From Cellvibrionales bacterium (GTDB lineage Bacteria; Pseudomonadota; Gammaproteobacteria; Pseudomonadales; JAHEGP01), in NCBI GenBank assembly GCA_024645065.1, contig JAHEGP010000221.1, positions 1 through 5,201 on the forward strand: a stretch of 5,201 nucleotides of DNA. Reading direction: 5' to 3'. The position numbers and the translations under genes are program-made. Positions 1-5,201 of this stretch are shown piece after piece. Under the pieces are notes generated by a model. The model was not told the DNA's origin, searched no databases, and was given only the letters and a program-made list of their open reading frames with translations. How positions within the stretch are numbered: position 1 is the first letter of the stretch; every line of letters begins with the position of its first letter.

Positions 1-894
1 TTCCAGCGAGCGTTCAAAGCATTGCAGGAGCAGGTCTTCCTTGTCTTTTATGTGGTAATAAAAAGCCCCCTTGGTGACTCCAAGTTGTTCTGCAATCTCG
101 TCAAGCGAGGTGCCTCTGAAACCTTTTCTATTGAAAAACCAGGTGCCGGTTTTGAGGAAGGCGTCTCGCTTTTTGCGATTCTGCTCGTCATGATTGAAGC
201 CATTGCCAGTCGGGCTCTCGTCAATTACCCAGGCCAGCGATTCGAATTGATAGTTGCCAGCCCTGGGGTGCAAACCATGTAATAGTATGTCGCTCGCCGC
301 CAGCGCGGCCTGCTCGATGGCTTCGGGTGCAAGCTCCAGCAGCCACAGCGGCGACCAGGACAAGGTCGCGATAATGCACAGTGCAGTCGATGTGGTGTCG
401 CAGGGGGCGACAGAATGGTCGGCTATTCCAGCGGAAATAATCCCTCTGATGCGAGCGAAGTTGGCGGCAAAGCGTTGTTCGATCGAAGCGCGTTGGGCGG
501 GGGGAAGAGAGGGGACTTCCAATAACAGGGCGTGGTGGGGTGCCCGTCCCTCGAGAACGTCCCGCCACTCCATGAAATTGTCGATGACAAGCCGTTGCAG
601 TTTTTCCGCTCCCGACAGTGATGCGGCATCGACGCTGGCAATCCTGGCGGCGTGGTGCTCACAGCTGGACAGGTAGCATTGGTAGATAAGGTCCTGCTTG
701 GTTTTCACATAATAGTAAAGGCTGGTCTTGCTGAGCTTGAGGGAATCGGCGATATCCTGCAGGGTGGTCGATCGACTACCCCTGCGATTGAACAGTCGGG
801 CTGCCTCGGCCAGTATGGTCTGGCGCTTGGCGTCATGTTGGCGGGTTCGGCTGAAGGGTGAAGTCGACGTCGCGGGATGATTGTCTTTGCCCAT
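1..894 (-). CDS. Tandem double-TetR transcriptional regulator (C-terminus cut by window edge)
   Basis: A single uninterrupted minus-strand frame of 298 codons starts at ATG 894-892 and runs off the left edge. A GGGAG ribosome site lies 6 nt upstream of the start, and no in-frame ATG or GTG lies further upstream. Residues 27-74 form a TetR N-terminal DNA-binding module, with helix-turn-helix TTLQDIADSLKLSKTSLYYY (43-62) followed by VKTKQDLIYQCY. Residues about 80-210 look like a helical TetR ligand/dimerisation domain. After a polar linker (about 211-240), a second module occupies 246-293, with TSLDEIAEQLGVTKGAFYYH (262-281) and IKDKEDLLLQCF. The two modules share 14 of 32 residues over 43-74 versus 262-293. 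A second ligand domain is expected beyond the edge, giving roughly 400 residues or more against about 200 for a usual TetR protein. It is divergent from the acyl-CoA dehydrogenase cluster and probably controls it, most likely as a ligand-released repressor (inference). Confidence 0.9.
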   Translation of the reverse strand, partial: MGKDNHPATSTSPFSRTRQHDAKRQTILAEAARLFNRRGSRSTTLQDIADSLKLSKTSLYYYVKTKQDLIYQCYLSSCEHHAARIASVDAASLSGAEKLQRLVIDNFMEWRDVLEGRAPHHALLLEVPSLPPAQRASIEQRFAANFARIRGIISAGIADHSVAPCDTTSTALCIIATLSWSPLWLLELAPEAIEQAALAASDILLHGLHPRAGNYQFESLAWVIDESPTGNGFNHDEQNRKKRDAFLKTGTWFFNRKGFRGTSLDEIAEQLGVTKGAFYYHIKDKEDLLLQCFERSLE

Positions 895-900
895 GAAACG

Positions 901-905
901 CTCCC
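901..905 (-). promoter_or_regulatory. Ribosome binding site of the double-TetR gene
   Basis: On the minus strand GGGAG lies 6 nt before ATG 894-892. This supports that ATG as the start, and the upstream in-frame stretch offers no alternative ATG or GTG. Confidence 0.6.
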
Positions 906-958
906 GTTGCGAGCCCTGGCTTTCCCGCTGGACTGGTGGCGGGAGCTCATCAAAATGG

Positions 959-996
959 GATAGTAAAACACAAAATACTTGAATGATAGCAAAACA
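959..996. repeat. Imperfect direct repeat in the divergent promoter region
   Basis: GATAGTAAAACA (959-970) and GATAGCAAAACA (985-996) match at 11 of 12 positions and start 26 bp apart, roughly two and a half helical turns. The second copy overlaps the left arm of the palindrome at 993-1007. This arrangement could give the two DNA-binding modules of the regulator separate contacts, but that is speculation. The repeat itself is directly visible. Confidence 0.55.
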
Positions 997-1007
997 TACT
1001 ATATGTT
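979..1007 (+). promoter_or_regulatory. Possible sigma70-type promoter for the acyl-CoA dehydrogenase operon
   Basis: TTGAAT (979-984) and TATGTT (1002-1007) are separated by 17 nt, and each matches the sigma70 -35 or -10 consensus at 4 of 6 positions. The proposed -10 overlaps the right arm of the palindrome, which would suit repression by occlusion. The implied leader before the start at 1240 is long, over 200 nt, so a second promoter nearer the gene cannot be excluded. Confidence 0.3.
993..1007. promoter_or_regulatory. Candidate TetR operator palindrome
   Basis: The sequence AACATA-CTA-TATGTT is an inverted repeat with two perfect 6-bp arms and a 3-bp spacer. It sits about 100 nt upstream of the regulator start and within the AT-rich core of the divergent region. 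A 15-bp near-palindrome in this position is typical of a TetR-family operator that controls both its own gene and the divergent operon. Binding by the adjacent double-TetR protein is an inference. AT-rich palindromes of this size can also occur by chance. Confidence 0.5.
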
Positions 1008-1225
1008 CGAATACGTTCAGCGCGTCGCCCCGGCGGCAGTATCCAGCCGCTGCTCGTCCCTCTCACTGCGCCGGAACAACGGTAGTGTTCGGTGCAACGA
1101 CCGGATAGCGCAACTTGCCGTCAAGCTCAGATTGCGGCCCTTGCAGAACATTGCAGAGTTGGGTACACCCGGTTTTGCCTCACGCCGATCCGGGGCCACG
1201 AGAGGACCCGACGTCACAATGACCA

Positions 1226-1229
1226 GGAG
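1226..1229 (+). promoter_or_regulatory. Ribosome binding site fixing the acyl-CoA dehydrogenase start
   Basis: GGAG (within AGGAGA) lies 10 nt before ATG 1240 and decides between that start and the in-frame ATG at 1219, which has no comparable site. Confidence 0.6.
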
Positions 1230-1239
1230 ACAAGCGATT

Positions 1240-2490
1240 ATGCAATTAGGTATCAGCGCGAAAGTGTCACCCATTCTCGAGGCAGTGAAGCGCTTTATCG
1301 CCGAGGAAGTGCTTCCGGTGGAAGCAGAGTTCAGGGCGCAAGTGGCGGTGGGTGACCGATGGCAACTTACCGAGCGGCAGCAAGAAATCCTGCGCGACCT
1401 GAAAGCACGCTCCAGGGCCGCCGGGCTGTGGAATTTTTTTCTCACCGATGGGGCTGCGGGCTCCGGCTTGAATACGGTCGAATATGCCTATTTGGCCGAA
1501 GAGATGGGAAAGTCCCACCTGGCTGCCGAGGCATTCAACTGCAGTGCGCCCGACACTGGCAATATGGAGGTGCTGCACAAGTACGGCACCGAGGCACAAA
1601 AAAAACAGTGGCTGGAGCCGCTGCTTAACGGCGAAATACGCTCGGCATATGCCATGACAGAACCCGGAGTGGCCTCCTCCGATGCCACCAACATCGAGAC
1701 CGAGGCAGTGCTTGATGGAGGCGAGTGGGTGATCAATGGTGAGAAGCACTACATATCCGGAGCCGGCGACCCTCGCTGCAAAATCCTGATTGTCATGGTC
1801 AAGACCGACCCGGGCGCGCCCAGGCACCTTCAGCAATCCCAGATCCTGGTGCCCATGGACACTCCCGGCGTGGAAAACCTGCGCCCGATGCAGGTATTTT
1901 CAATGGATGACGCGCCCCACGGTCATATGCATCAGCGCTTCACCAACGTGCGGGTGCCCAGGGACAACATCATCCTGGGCCCGGGTCGCGGTTTCGAGAT
2001 TTCCCAGGGGCGGCTTGGGCCTGGCCGGATTCATCATTGCATGCGTGCGATAGGTGCCGCCGAGCTCGCCCTGCGGTTGATGTGTGAGCGGGCCGTCTCG
2101 CGCACGGCATTCGGCCAGCCGCTGGCTAGACTGGGCGGCAATATCGATATCATTGCCAATGCCCGGATGGATATTGAGCAGGCTCGCCTGCTGACCCTCA
2201 AGACAGCGTGGATGATGGATAACGTCGATCCCAAGCAGGCCCGGGTGTGGATTTCGATGATCAAAACTGCGGTGCCGAACGTGTCGATCGCAATAGTCGA
2301 CCAGGCAATCCAGATGTTCGGGGCCCTCGGCGTGTCTCAGGATACACCCCTGGCGGAGCTGTACATGGCACAGCGCACCCTGCGGCTTGCGGACGGCCCC
2401 GACGAGGTTCACCGTATGGTGGTGGGTCGTAATGAGTTGCGGAAATACAAGGATCAACAGGAAATCAACGCCACGTTTCGAGACGGCTAG
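1240..2490 (+). CDS. Acyl-CoA dehydrogenase, ACAD10/11-like
   Basis: The 416-residue product is a soluble FAD enzyme that introduces an alpha-beta double bond into an acyl-CoA and passes electrons to electron-transfer flavoprotein (family knowledge). Visible family signatures are YAMTEPGVASSDATNI (137-152, flavin/substrate contacts), GEWVINGEKHYISGAG (161-176), RFTNVRVPRDNIILGPGRGF (233-252), SRTAFGQPLA (287-296, FAD region) and QMFGALGVS (358-366). Near the C-terminus, LADGPDEVHR (383-392) is the signature that suggests the ACAD10/11-like branch. There Asp385 occupies the position of the catalytic Glu (E376) of medium-chain acyl-CoA dehydrogenase. The length is normal for this branch without the kinase domain of animal ACAD10/11. 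The start at 1240 is chosen because of the ribosome site and because upstream sequence does not resemble the family. It is the first gene of the plus-strand cluster. Substrate chain length cannot be deduced. Confidence 0.93.
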   Translation: MQLGISAKVSPILEAVKRFIAEEVLPVEAEFRAQVAVGDRWQLTERQQEILRDLKARSRAAGLWNFFLTDGAAGSGLNTVEYAYLAEEMGKSHLAAEAFNCSAPDTGNMEVLHKYGTEAQKKQWLEPLLNGEIRSAYAMTEPGVASSDATNIETEAVLDGGEWVINGEKHYISGAGDPRCKILIVMVKTDPGAPRHLQQSQILVPMDTPGVENLRPMQVFSMDDAPHGHMHQRFTNVRVPRDNIILGPGRGFEISQGRLGPGRIHHCMRAIGAAELALRLMCERAVSRTAFGQPLARLGGNIDIIANARMDIEQARLLTLKTAWMMDNVDPKQARVWISMIKTAVPNVSIAIVDQAIQMFGALGVSQDTPLAELYMAQRTLRLADGPDEVHRMVVGRNELRKYKDQQEINATFRDG

Positions 2491-2618
2491 ATGGTTGGCT
2501 TCCCTGGTGCCGACGACCAGCGGCCGGACAGCAGCCTCGGTCGGCGCTGACAAAGCCCTGCAGTTGCCGGTGCAAATGCCGGCTGGCGGCAAGGTTCAAT
2601 TATTGATGGAGACAAGGT
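2491..2618 (+). other. Intergenic gap between acyl-CoA dehydrogenase and reductase genes
   Basis: This gap is 128 nt. Short inverted repeats TTGCCG (2564-2569)/CGGCAA (2587-2592) and GCCGG (2566-2570)/CCGGC (2579-2583) could fold, but they overlap each other, are short, and lack a U-tract, so I do not call a terminator. No good promoter is seen. Co-transcription of the flanking genes remains plausible but is not proven. Confidence 0.5.
2608..2611 (+). promoter_or_regulatory. Ribosome binding site of the quinone oxidoreductase-like gene
   Basis: GGAG lies 7 nt before ATG 2619. It is part of GGAGACAAG (2608-2616), the same 9 bases found before the acyl-CoA dehydrogenase (1226-1234). Confidence 0.6.
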
Positions 2619-3602
2619 ATGCGCGCAGTTGTTTGTGAAAAGCTTGGCCAGCCAGAAGACCTGGTGCTGCGGTCTGATTGGGAGTTGCCCGAACTTGGGC
2701 CACAGGATGTGTTAGTTGAGGTCAAGGCAGCTGCCCTCAACTTTCCCGATATCCTGTCTATTCAGGGTAAGTACCAGATGAAGCCCGAGTTGCCGTTTGT
2801 GCCCGGGGGCGAATGTGCAGGTGTGGTGCGGGAGGTGGGCAGAGAAGTAACTACCTTCAAGCCCGGAGACGACGTGATCAGCATGGCCTTTACCGGAGCC
2901 TTTGCAGAGCGAGTAGTAGCACCTGCTGCCAGCCTGATGCCTAAACCCTCGGGTCTCGATTATCGCCAGGCCTCCGGCATCGGTATTACCTACTTTACCT
3001 CTTACTACGCGCTCAAGCAGCGAGCCCGGTTGCAAGCGGGTGAAACCCTGCTGGTGCTGGGCGCCGGGGGCGGTGTTGGTATCACGGCGGTTGAGCTCGG
3101 CAAGGCGATGGGGGCAAAAGTGATAGCCGCCGCCAGCTCCGATGAGAAACTCGCGCTGGCCAAAGACAAGGGCGCCGATGAGTTGATCAATTACAACGAA
3201 CAGCCGCTGAAAGAAGCCATCAAGGAATTGACCGGTGGCAAGGGTGTCGACGTTGTATACGATCCTGTTGGTGGGGACTACAGCGAGCAGGCATTGCGTG
3301 GAATGGCCTGGAATGGTCGTTTCCTGGTCATCGGCTTTGCCAATGGCACGATTCCCAGCATCCCGCTGAACCTGACCTTGCTCAAGGGCTGTTCCATCGT
3401 GGGTGTGTTCTGGGGCGCTTTTGCTGCGCAGGAGCCCGAAGAGCACCATCGCAATGTCAGGGAGCTTTGGCAAATGTTTGAAAGCGGCAGCCTCAGTCCG
3501 GTGGTTACCGACGTATTTCCCCTGGCCGATTATGTCGAAGCGTTTAACTGCCTTGCAAACCGGCGCGCGCGCGGTAAAGTAATCCTGGACATGACCAGTT
3601 GA
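2619..3602 (+). CDS. NADPH:quinone oxidoreductase-family (zinc-free MDR) reductase
   Basis: The 327-residue protein is a cytoplasmic medium-chain dehydrogenase/reductase of the quinone oxidoreductase group, which reduces quinones or activated C=C bonds with NAD(P)H. The N-terminal GroES-like domain (about 1-115) contains AALNFPDILSIQGKY (38-52). Asn41 sits where zinc-dependent alcohol dehydrogenases have the catalytic zinc cysteine, and no structural-zinc cysteine cluster is present. LPFVPGGECAGVVREVG (58-74) is typical of the family. The Rossmann domain shows LVLGAGGGVG (145-154), then ASSDEKL (172-178), a loop compatible with NADPH. GGKGVDVVYDPVGGD (206-220) is also characteristic. Related enzymes include acrylyl-CoA and 2-haloacrylate reductases, so an enoyl-type substrate linked to the neighbouring acyl-CoA dehydrogenase is possible. 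Its stop abuts the next gene's start with no gap. Confidence 0.92.
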   Translation: MRAVVCEKLGQPEDLVLRSDWELPELGPQDVLVEVKAAALNFPDILSIQGKYQMKPELPFVPGGECAGVVREVGREVTTFKPGDDVISMAFTGAFAERVVAPAASLMPKPSGLDYRQASGIGITYFTSYYALKQRARLQAGETLLVLGAGGGVGITAVELGKAMGAKVIAAASSDEKLALAKDKGADELINYNEQPLKEAIKELTGGKGVDVVYDPVGGDYSEQALRGMAWNGRFLVIGFANGTIPSIPLNLTLLKGCSIVGVFWGAFAAQEPEEHHRNVRELWQMFESGSLSPVVTDVFPLADYVEAFNCLANRRARGKVILDMTS

Positions 3603-4769
3603 GTGGTGGCGGCATTGACAGGCGGATTTGGCTTTCGAACCGTTCCCTGCATTGAATGCGGGCCGGGTAAGGTAGCGGGGATAGGTGCGCATTGCGACAG
3701 GCTGGGTATCAGTCGGCTGTTGGTCGTCACCGACCCGGGCCTGGTTCAGTTGGGCCTGGTCGATCCGGTATTGCACTCGCTGCGCCACGGCAATATCCGC
3801 TTCGATGTGTTCGCCGAAGTGCGGGAGGATCCACCGGTTGCCACCATCCTCGACGCGGTTGAGCAGGCTCGCGCCGCCGGTACCGATGGCGTGCTGGGTA
3901 TCGGCGGTGGCAGCTCGATGGACGTTGCGAAACTGGTGGCGGTGCTGCTGGGTTCCGGTGAGCGCCTTGACGACATCTACGGTGTCGATCAGGTTAAGGG
4001 CAGGCGTCTACCTCTTATCCAGGTGCCGACGACAGCTGGTACCGGTTCTGAGGTAACCGCGGTCGCCATTGTGACAACCGGCGAGCGCACAAAGGCCGGT
4101 GTGGTATCCAATGAGCTGCTTGCCGACGTTGCTCTACTCGATGCCGAATTGACCCTGGCGATGCCGCCAGCGCTGACCGCTATGACGGGAATCGACGCCA
4201 TGGTGCATGCTGTTGAAGCGTACACCTCTGTGCAAAAGAAAAACCCGTATTCAGATATGCTGGCGCGCGAGGCTCTTCGTTTAATGAGTGCCAATATTCG
4301 CGTGGCGGTCAAACAGGGCGATAATCGTGATGCGCGCTCCTCGATGCTGCTGGGCGCGATGCTGGCGGGCCAGGCCTTCGCCAATGCTCCGGTGGCTGCA
4401 GTGCATGCGCTGGCCTATCCCATTGGCGGGCATTTCCATGTGGCGCATGGTTTGAGCAATTCACTGGTATTGCCCGGGGTGTTGCGATTTAATGCTTCGG
4501 CCGCGGCAGGTTTGTATGCAGACCTGGCGGCGCTGTTGCTCCCCGATGTGAGCGGTTCCACCAAGCAGCGAAGCGACGGCCTGGTAAGGTATTTCGAGGA
4601 GTTGATCGAAGATCTCGAATTGCCAACGCGCCTTCGCGATGTTGGCATAGCTGCTACCGATCTGGACCTGTTGGCCGATGAGGCAATGCAGCAGCAACGG
4701 TTGTTGGTGAACAATCCCCGAGAGCTGGGTCGCGACGATGCCCTGCACATTTATCAGTCAGCCCATTGA
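3603..4769 (+). CDS. Iron-containing alcohol dehydrogenase
   Basis: The product is 388 residues, normal for the group III (iron-activated) alcohol dehydrogenases, which interconvert alcohols and aldehydes or ketones with NAD(P). The dinucleotide-binding loop GIGGGSSMDVAK (99-110) and PTTAGTGSEVT (142-152) are clear. The metal ligands appear as Asp198 and His202 in GIDAMVHAVEAYTS (196-209), His268 in AAVHALAYPIGGH (265-277) and His282 in VAHGLSN (280-286). Their spacing of 4, 66 and 14 is close to that of FucO. All four ligands are present, so the enzyme should be active. The start is GTG 3603, immediately after the previous TGA; GTG 3606 is an equally possible alternative. No good ribosome site precedes it, which suggests reinitiation by ribosomes finishing the reductase gene. 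Maleylacetate reductases share this fold and are an alternative, but they lack strict metal ligands. The substrate is unknown. Confidence 0.92.
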   Translation: MVAALTGGFGFRTVPCIECGPGKVAGIGAHCDRLGISRLLVVTDPGLVQLGLVDPVLHSLRHGNIRFDVFAEVREDPPVATILDAVEQARAAGTDGVLGIGGGSSMDVAKLVAVLLGSGERLDDIYGVDQVKGRRLPLIQVPTTAGTGSEVTAVAIVTTGERTKAGVVSNELLADVALLDAELTLAMPPALTAMTGIDAMVHAVEAYTSVQKKNPYSDMLAREALRLMSANIRVAVKQGDNRDARSSMLLGAMLAGQAFANAPVAAVHALAYPIGGHFHVAHGLSNSLVLPGVLRFNASAAAGLYADLAALLLPDVSGSTKQRSDGLVRYFEELIEDLELPTRLRDVGIAATDLDLLADEAMQQQRLLVNNPRELGRDDALHIYQSAH

Positions 4770-4796
4770 GCTGCGCTTGCCATAACCTCTTGAATC

Positions 4797-4801
4797 AGGG
4801 A
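4797..4801 (+). promoter_or_regulatory. Ribosome binding site of the thioesterase gene
   Basis: AGGGA lies 6 nt before ATG 4808 in the 38-nt gap after the alcohol dehydrogenase stop. It supports the chosen start and a separate initiation from the preceding gene. Confidence 0.6.
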
Positions 4802-4807
4802 AATCAC

Positions 4808-5201
4808 ATGGTCGATAAAAAGCCGATAGTGCGCGGCGACTTTTCGCTGTTTTACCCCGTCGTCACCCGCTGGATGGATAACGACATCTACGGTCACGTC
4901 AACAATGTCACCTACTACTCCTGGTTTGACAGTGTTGCCAACCGTTACCTCATAGAAGCCGGCGGGCTGGATATTCACAACGGTGAGACGATAGCGTATG
5001 TCGTAAACTCATCCTGCAATTATTTCGCGCCGGTTGCGTACCCACAGTACATCGATATTGGATTGCGGGTTGAGCACCTGGGCCGCAGTTCAGTGCGCTA
5101 CGGCTTTGGGGTGTTTGTAAGAGATGAGGCAATGGCCGCCGCCGCCGGACAGTTTGTCCATGTATTTGTTGATCGTCGCAGTAACCAGTCGGTCGAGATA
5201 C
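4808..5201 (+). CDS. Acyl-CoA thioesterase, 4HBT/hotdog family (C-terminus cut by window edge)
   Basis: 131 codons are visible before the right edge. A complete family member is usually about 130-160 residues, so only a short tail is probably missing. The first hotdog helix motif is RWMDNDIYGHVNNVTYYSWF (21-40). Asp26 aligns with the catalytic Asp of YbgC and 4-hydroxybenzoyl-CoA thioesterase, and GHVNN is common in bacterial acyl-CoA thioesterases. The following strands, SSCNYFAPVAYPQYIDIGLR (68-87), then HLGRSSVRYGFGVF (90-103) and GQFVHVFVDRRS (114-125), fit the family. The enzyme hydrolyses an acyl-CoA to free acid and CoA in the cytoplasm, often as a tetramer or dimer. It follows the alcohol dehydrogenase by 38 nt in the same direction and is probably in the same operon. 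It could remove dead-end acyl-CoAs or release a product. The substrate cannot be told from the sequence. Confidence 0.88.
   Translation, partial: MVDKKPIVRGDFSLFYPVVTRWMDNDIYGHVNNVTYYSWFDSVANRYLIEAGGLDIHNGETIAYVVNSSCNYFAPVAYPQYIDIGLRVEHLGRSSVRYGFGVFVRDEAMAAAAGQFVHVFVDRRSNQSVEI

Larger units (their letters stand above)
895..1239. other. Divergent intergenic region between regulator and catabolic genes
   Basis: This 345-nt stretch separates the minus-strand regulator from the plus-strand acyl-CoA dehydrogenase. I find no convincing gene in it. The frame of the acyl-CoA dehydrogenase stays open through it back to ATG 979, but the translation there is low-complexity and arginine/serine rich and does not resemble the family. 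Its AT-rich core (about 950-1010) contrasts with GC-rich flanks and contains the palindrome, direct repeat and candidate promoter listed separately. The rest (about 1011-1218) is probably a leader. It holds a weak inverted repeat GAACA-N7-TGTTC (1074-1090) and a short direct repeat TTGCAGA (1141-1147 and 1151-1157), neither of assigned function. Confidence 0.75.

Noticed and set aside
254..676. 140-residue plus-strand open frame opposite the regulator
   Set aside because: It is a shadow of the double-TetR gene, with low-complexity Ser/Ala-rich translation.
1..894. Two separate TetR genes, or a pseudogene fusion
   Set aside because: All 298 codons are in one frame without a stop, and no ribosome site or start codon with family-like context was evident before the second module. 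The linker reads as normal polar protein.
1074..1090. Inverted repeat GAACA-N7-TGTTC as a second operator
   Set aside because: The 5-bp arms with a 7-bp spacer are too weak to call alone, and the sequence is unlike the palindrome at 993-1007.
979..1239. N-terminal extension of the acyl-CoA dehydrogenase from ATG 979 (87 extra residues)
   Set aside because: The extension does not resemble the family, would place the start codon inside the operator/promoter region, and lacks a ribosome site. ATG 1240 has a good one and gives the expected length.
1900..2592. 230-residue minus-strand open frame opposite the acyl-CoA dehydrogenase
   Set aside because: It is a shadow of the sense gene with His/Arg-rich, unstructured composition and no ribosome site seen.
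2564..2592. Possible terminator hairpin between acyl-CoA dehydrogenase and reductase genes
   Set aside because: The arms are only 5-6 bp, the alternatives overlap each other, the loop is long and no T-run follows.
2712..3788. 358-residue minus-strand open frame opposite the reductase gene
   Set aside because: It lies antisense to a clearly recognised gene, spans the junction of two genes, and its translation shows no family-like motifs. It is a by-product of GC-rich codon use.

Overview
The window looks like a catabolic gene cluster from a GC-rich proteobacterium. Codon use, protein style and gene content suggest a marine or environmental gammaproteobacterium, but this is an impression and not a phylogenetic result. 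I see no RNA genes, insertion sequences, CRISPR arrays or phage genes.

Layout. Positions 1-894 (minus strand) hold most of a transcriptional regulator that runs off the left edge. It is unusual: the single open frame contains two complete TetR-type DNA-binding modules, 219 residues apart. Positions 895-1239 are a divergent intergenic region. It contains a 15-bp palindrome and a 12-bp direct repeat that are good candidates for the regulator's operator, overlapping a possible plus-strand promoter. Four plus-strand genes follow: an acyl-CoA dehydrogenase of the ACAD10/11-like type (1240-2490), a zinc-free medium-chain dehydrogenase/quinone oxidoreductase-type reductase (2619-3602), an iron-dependent alcohol dehydrogenase (3603-4769), and a hotdog-fold (4HBT) acyl-CoA thioesterase cut by the right edge (4808 onward).

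How they may work together. The four enzymes cover alcohol/aldehyde oxidation-reduction, alpha-beta desaturation of an acyl-CoA, reduction of an activated double bond, and hydrolysis of an acyl-CoA. With a divergent TetR-type regulator this reads as an inducible route for an alcohol- or carboxylate-type compound handled as CoA thioester. The substrate cannot be named from the sequence. The reductase and alcohol dehydrogenase genes are joined with no gap and share one reading frame, separated only by a single TGA.

The most notable points are the double TetR regulator, its paired operator-like repeats, the zero-gap in-frame gene junction, and the unassigned substrate of the cluster.
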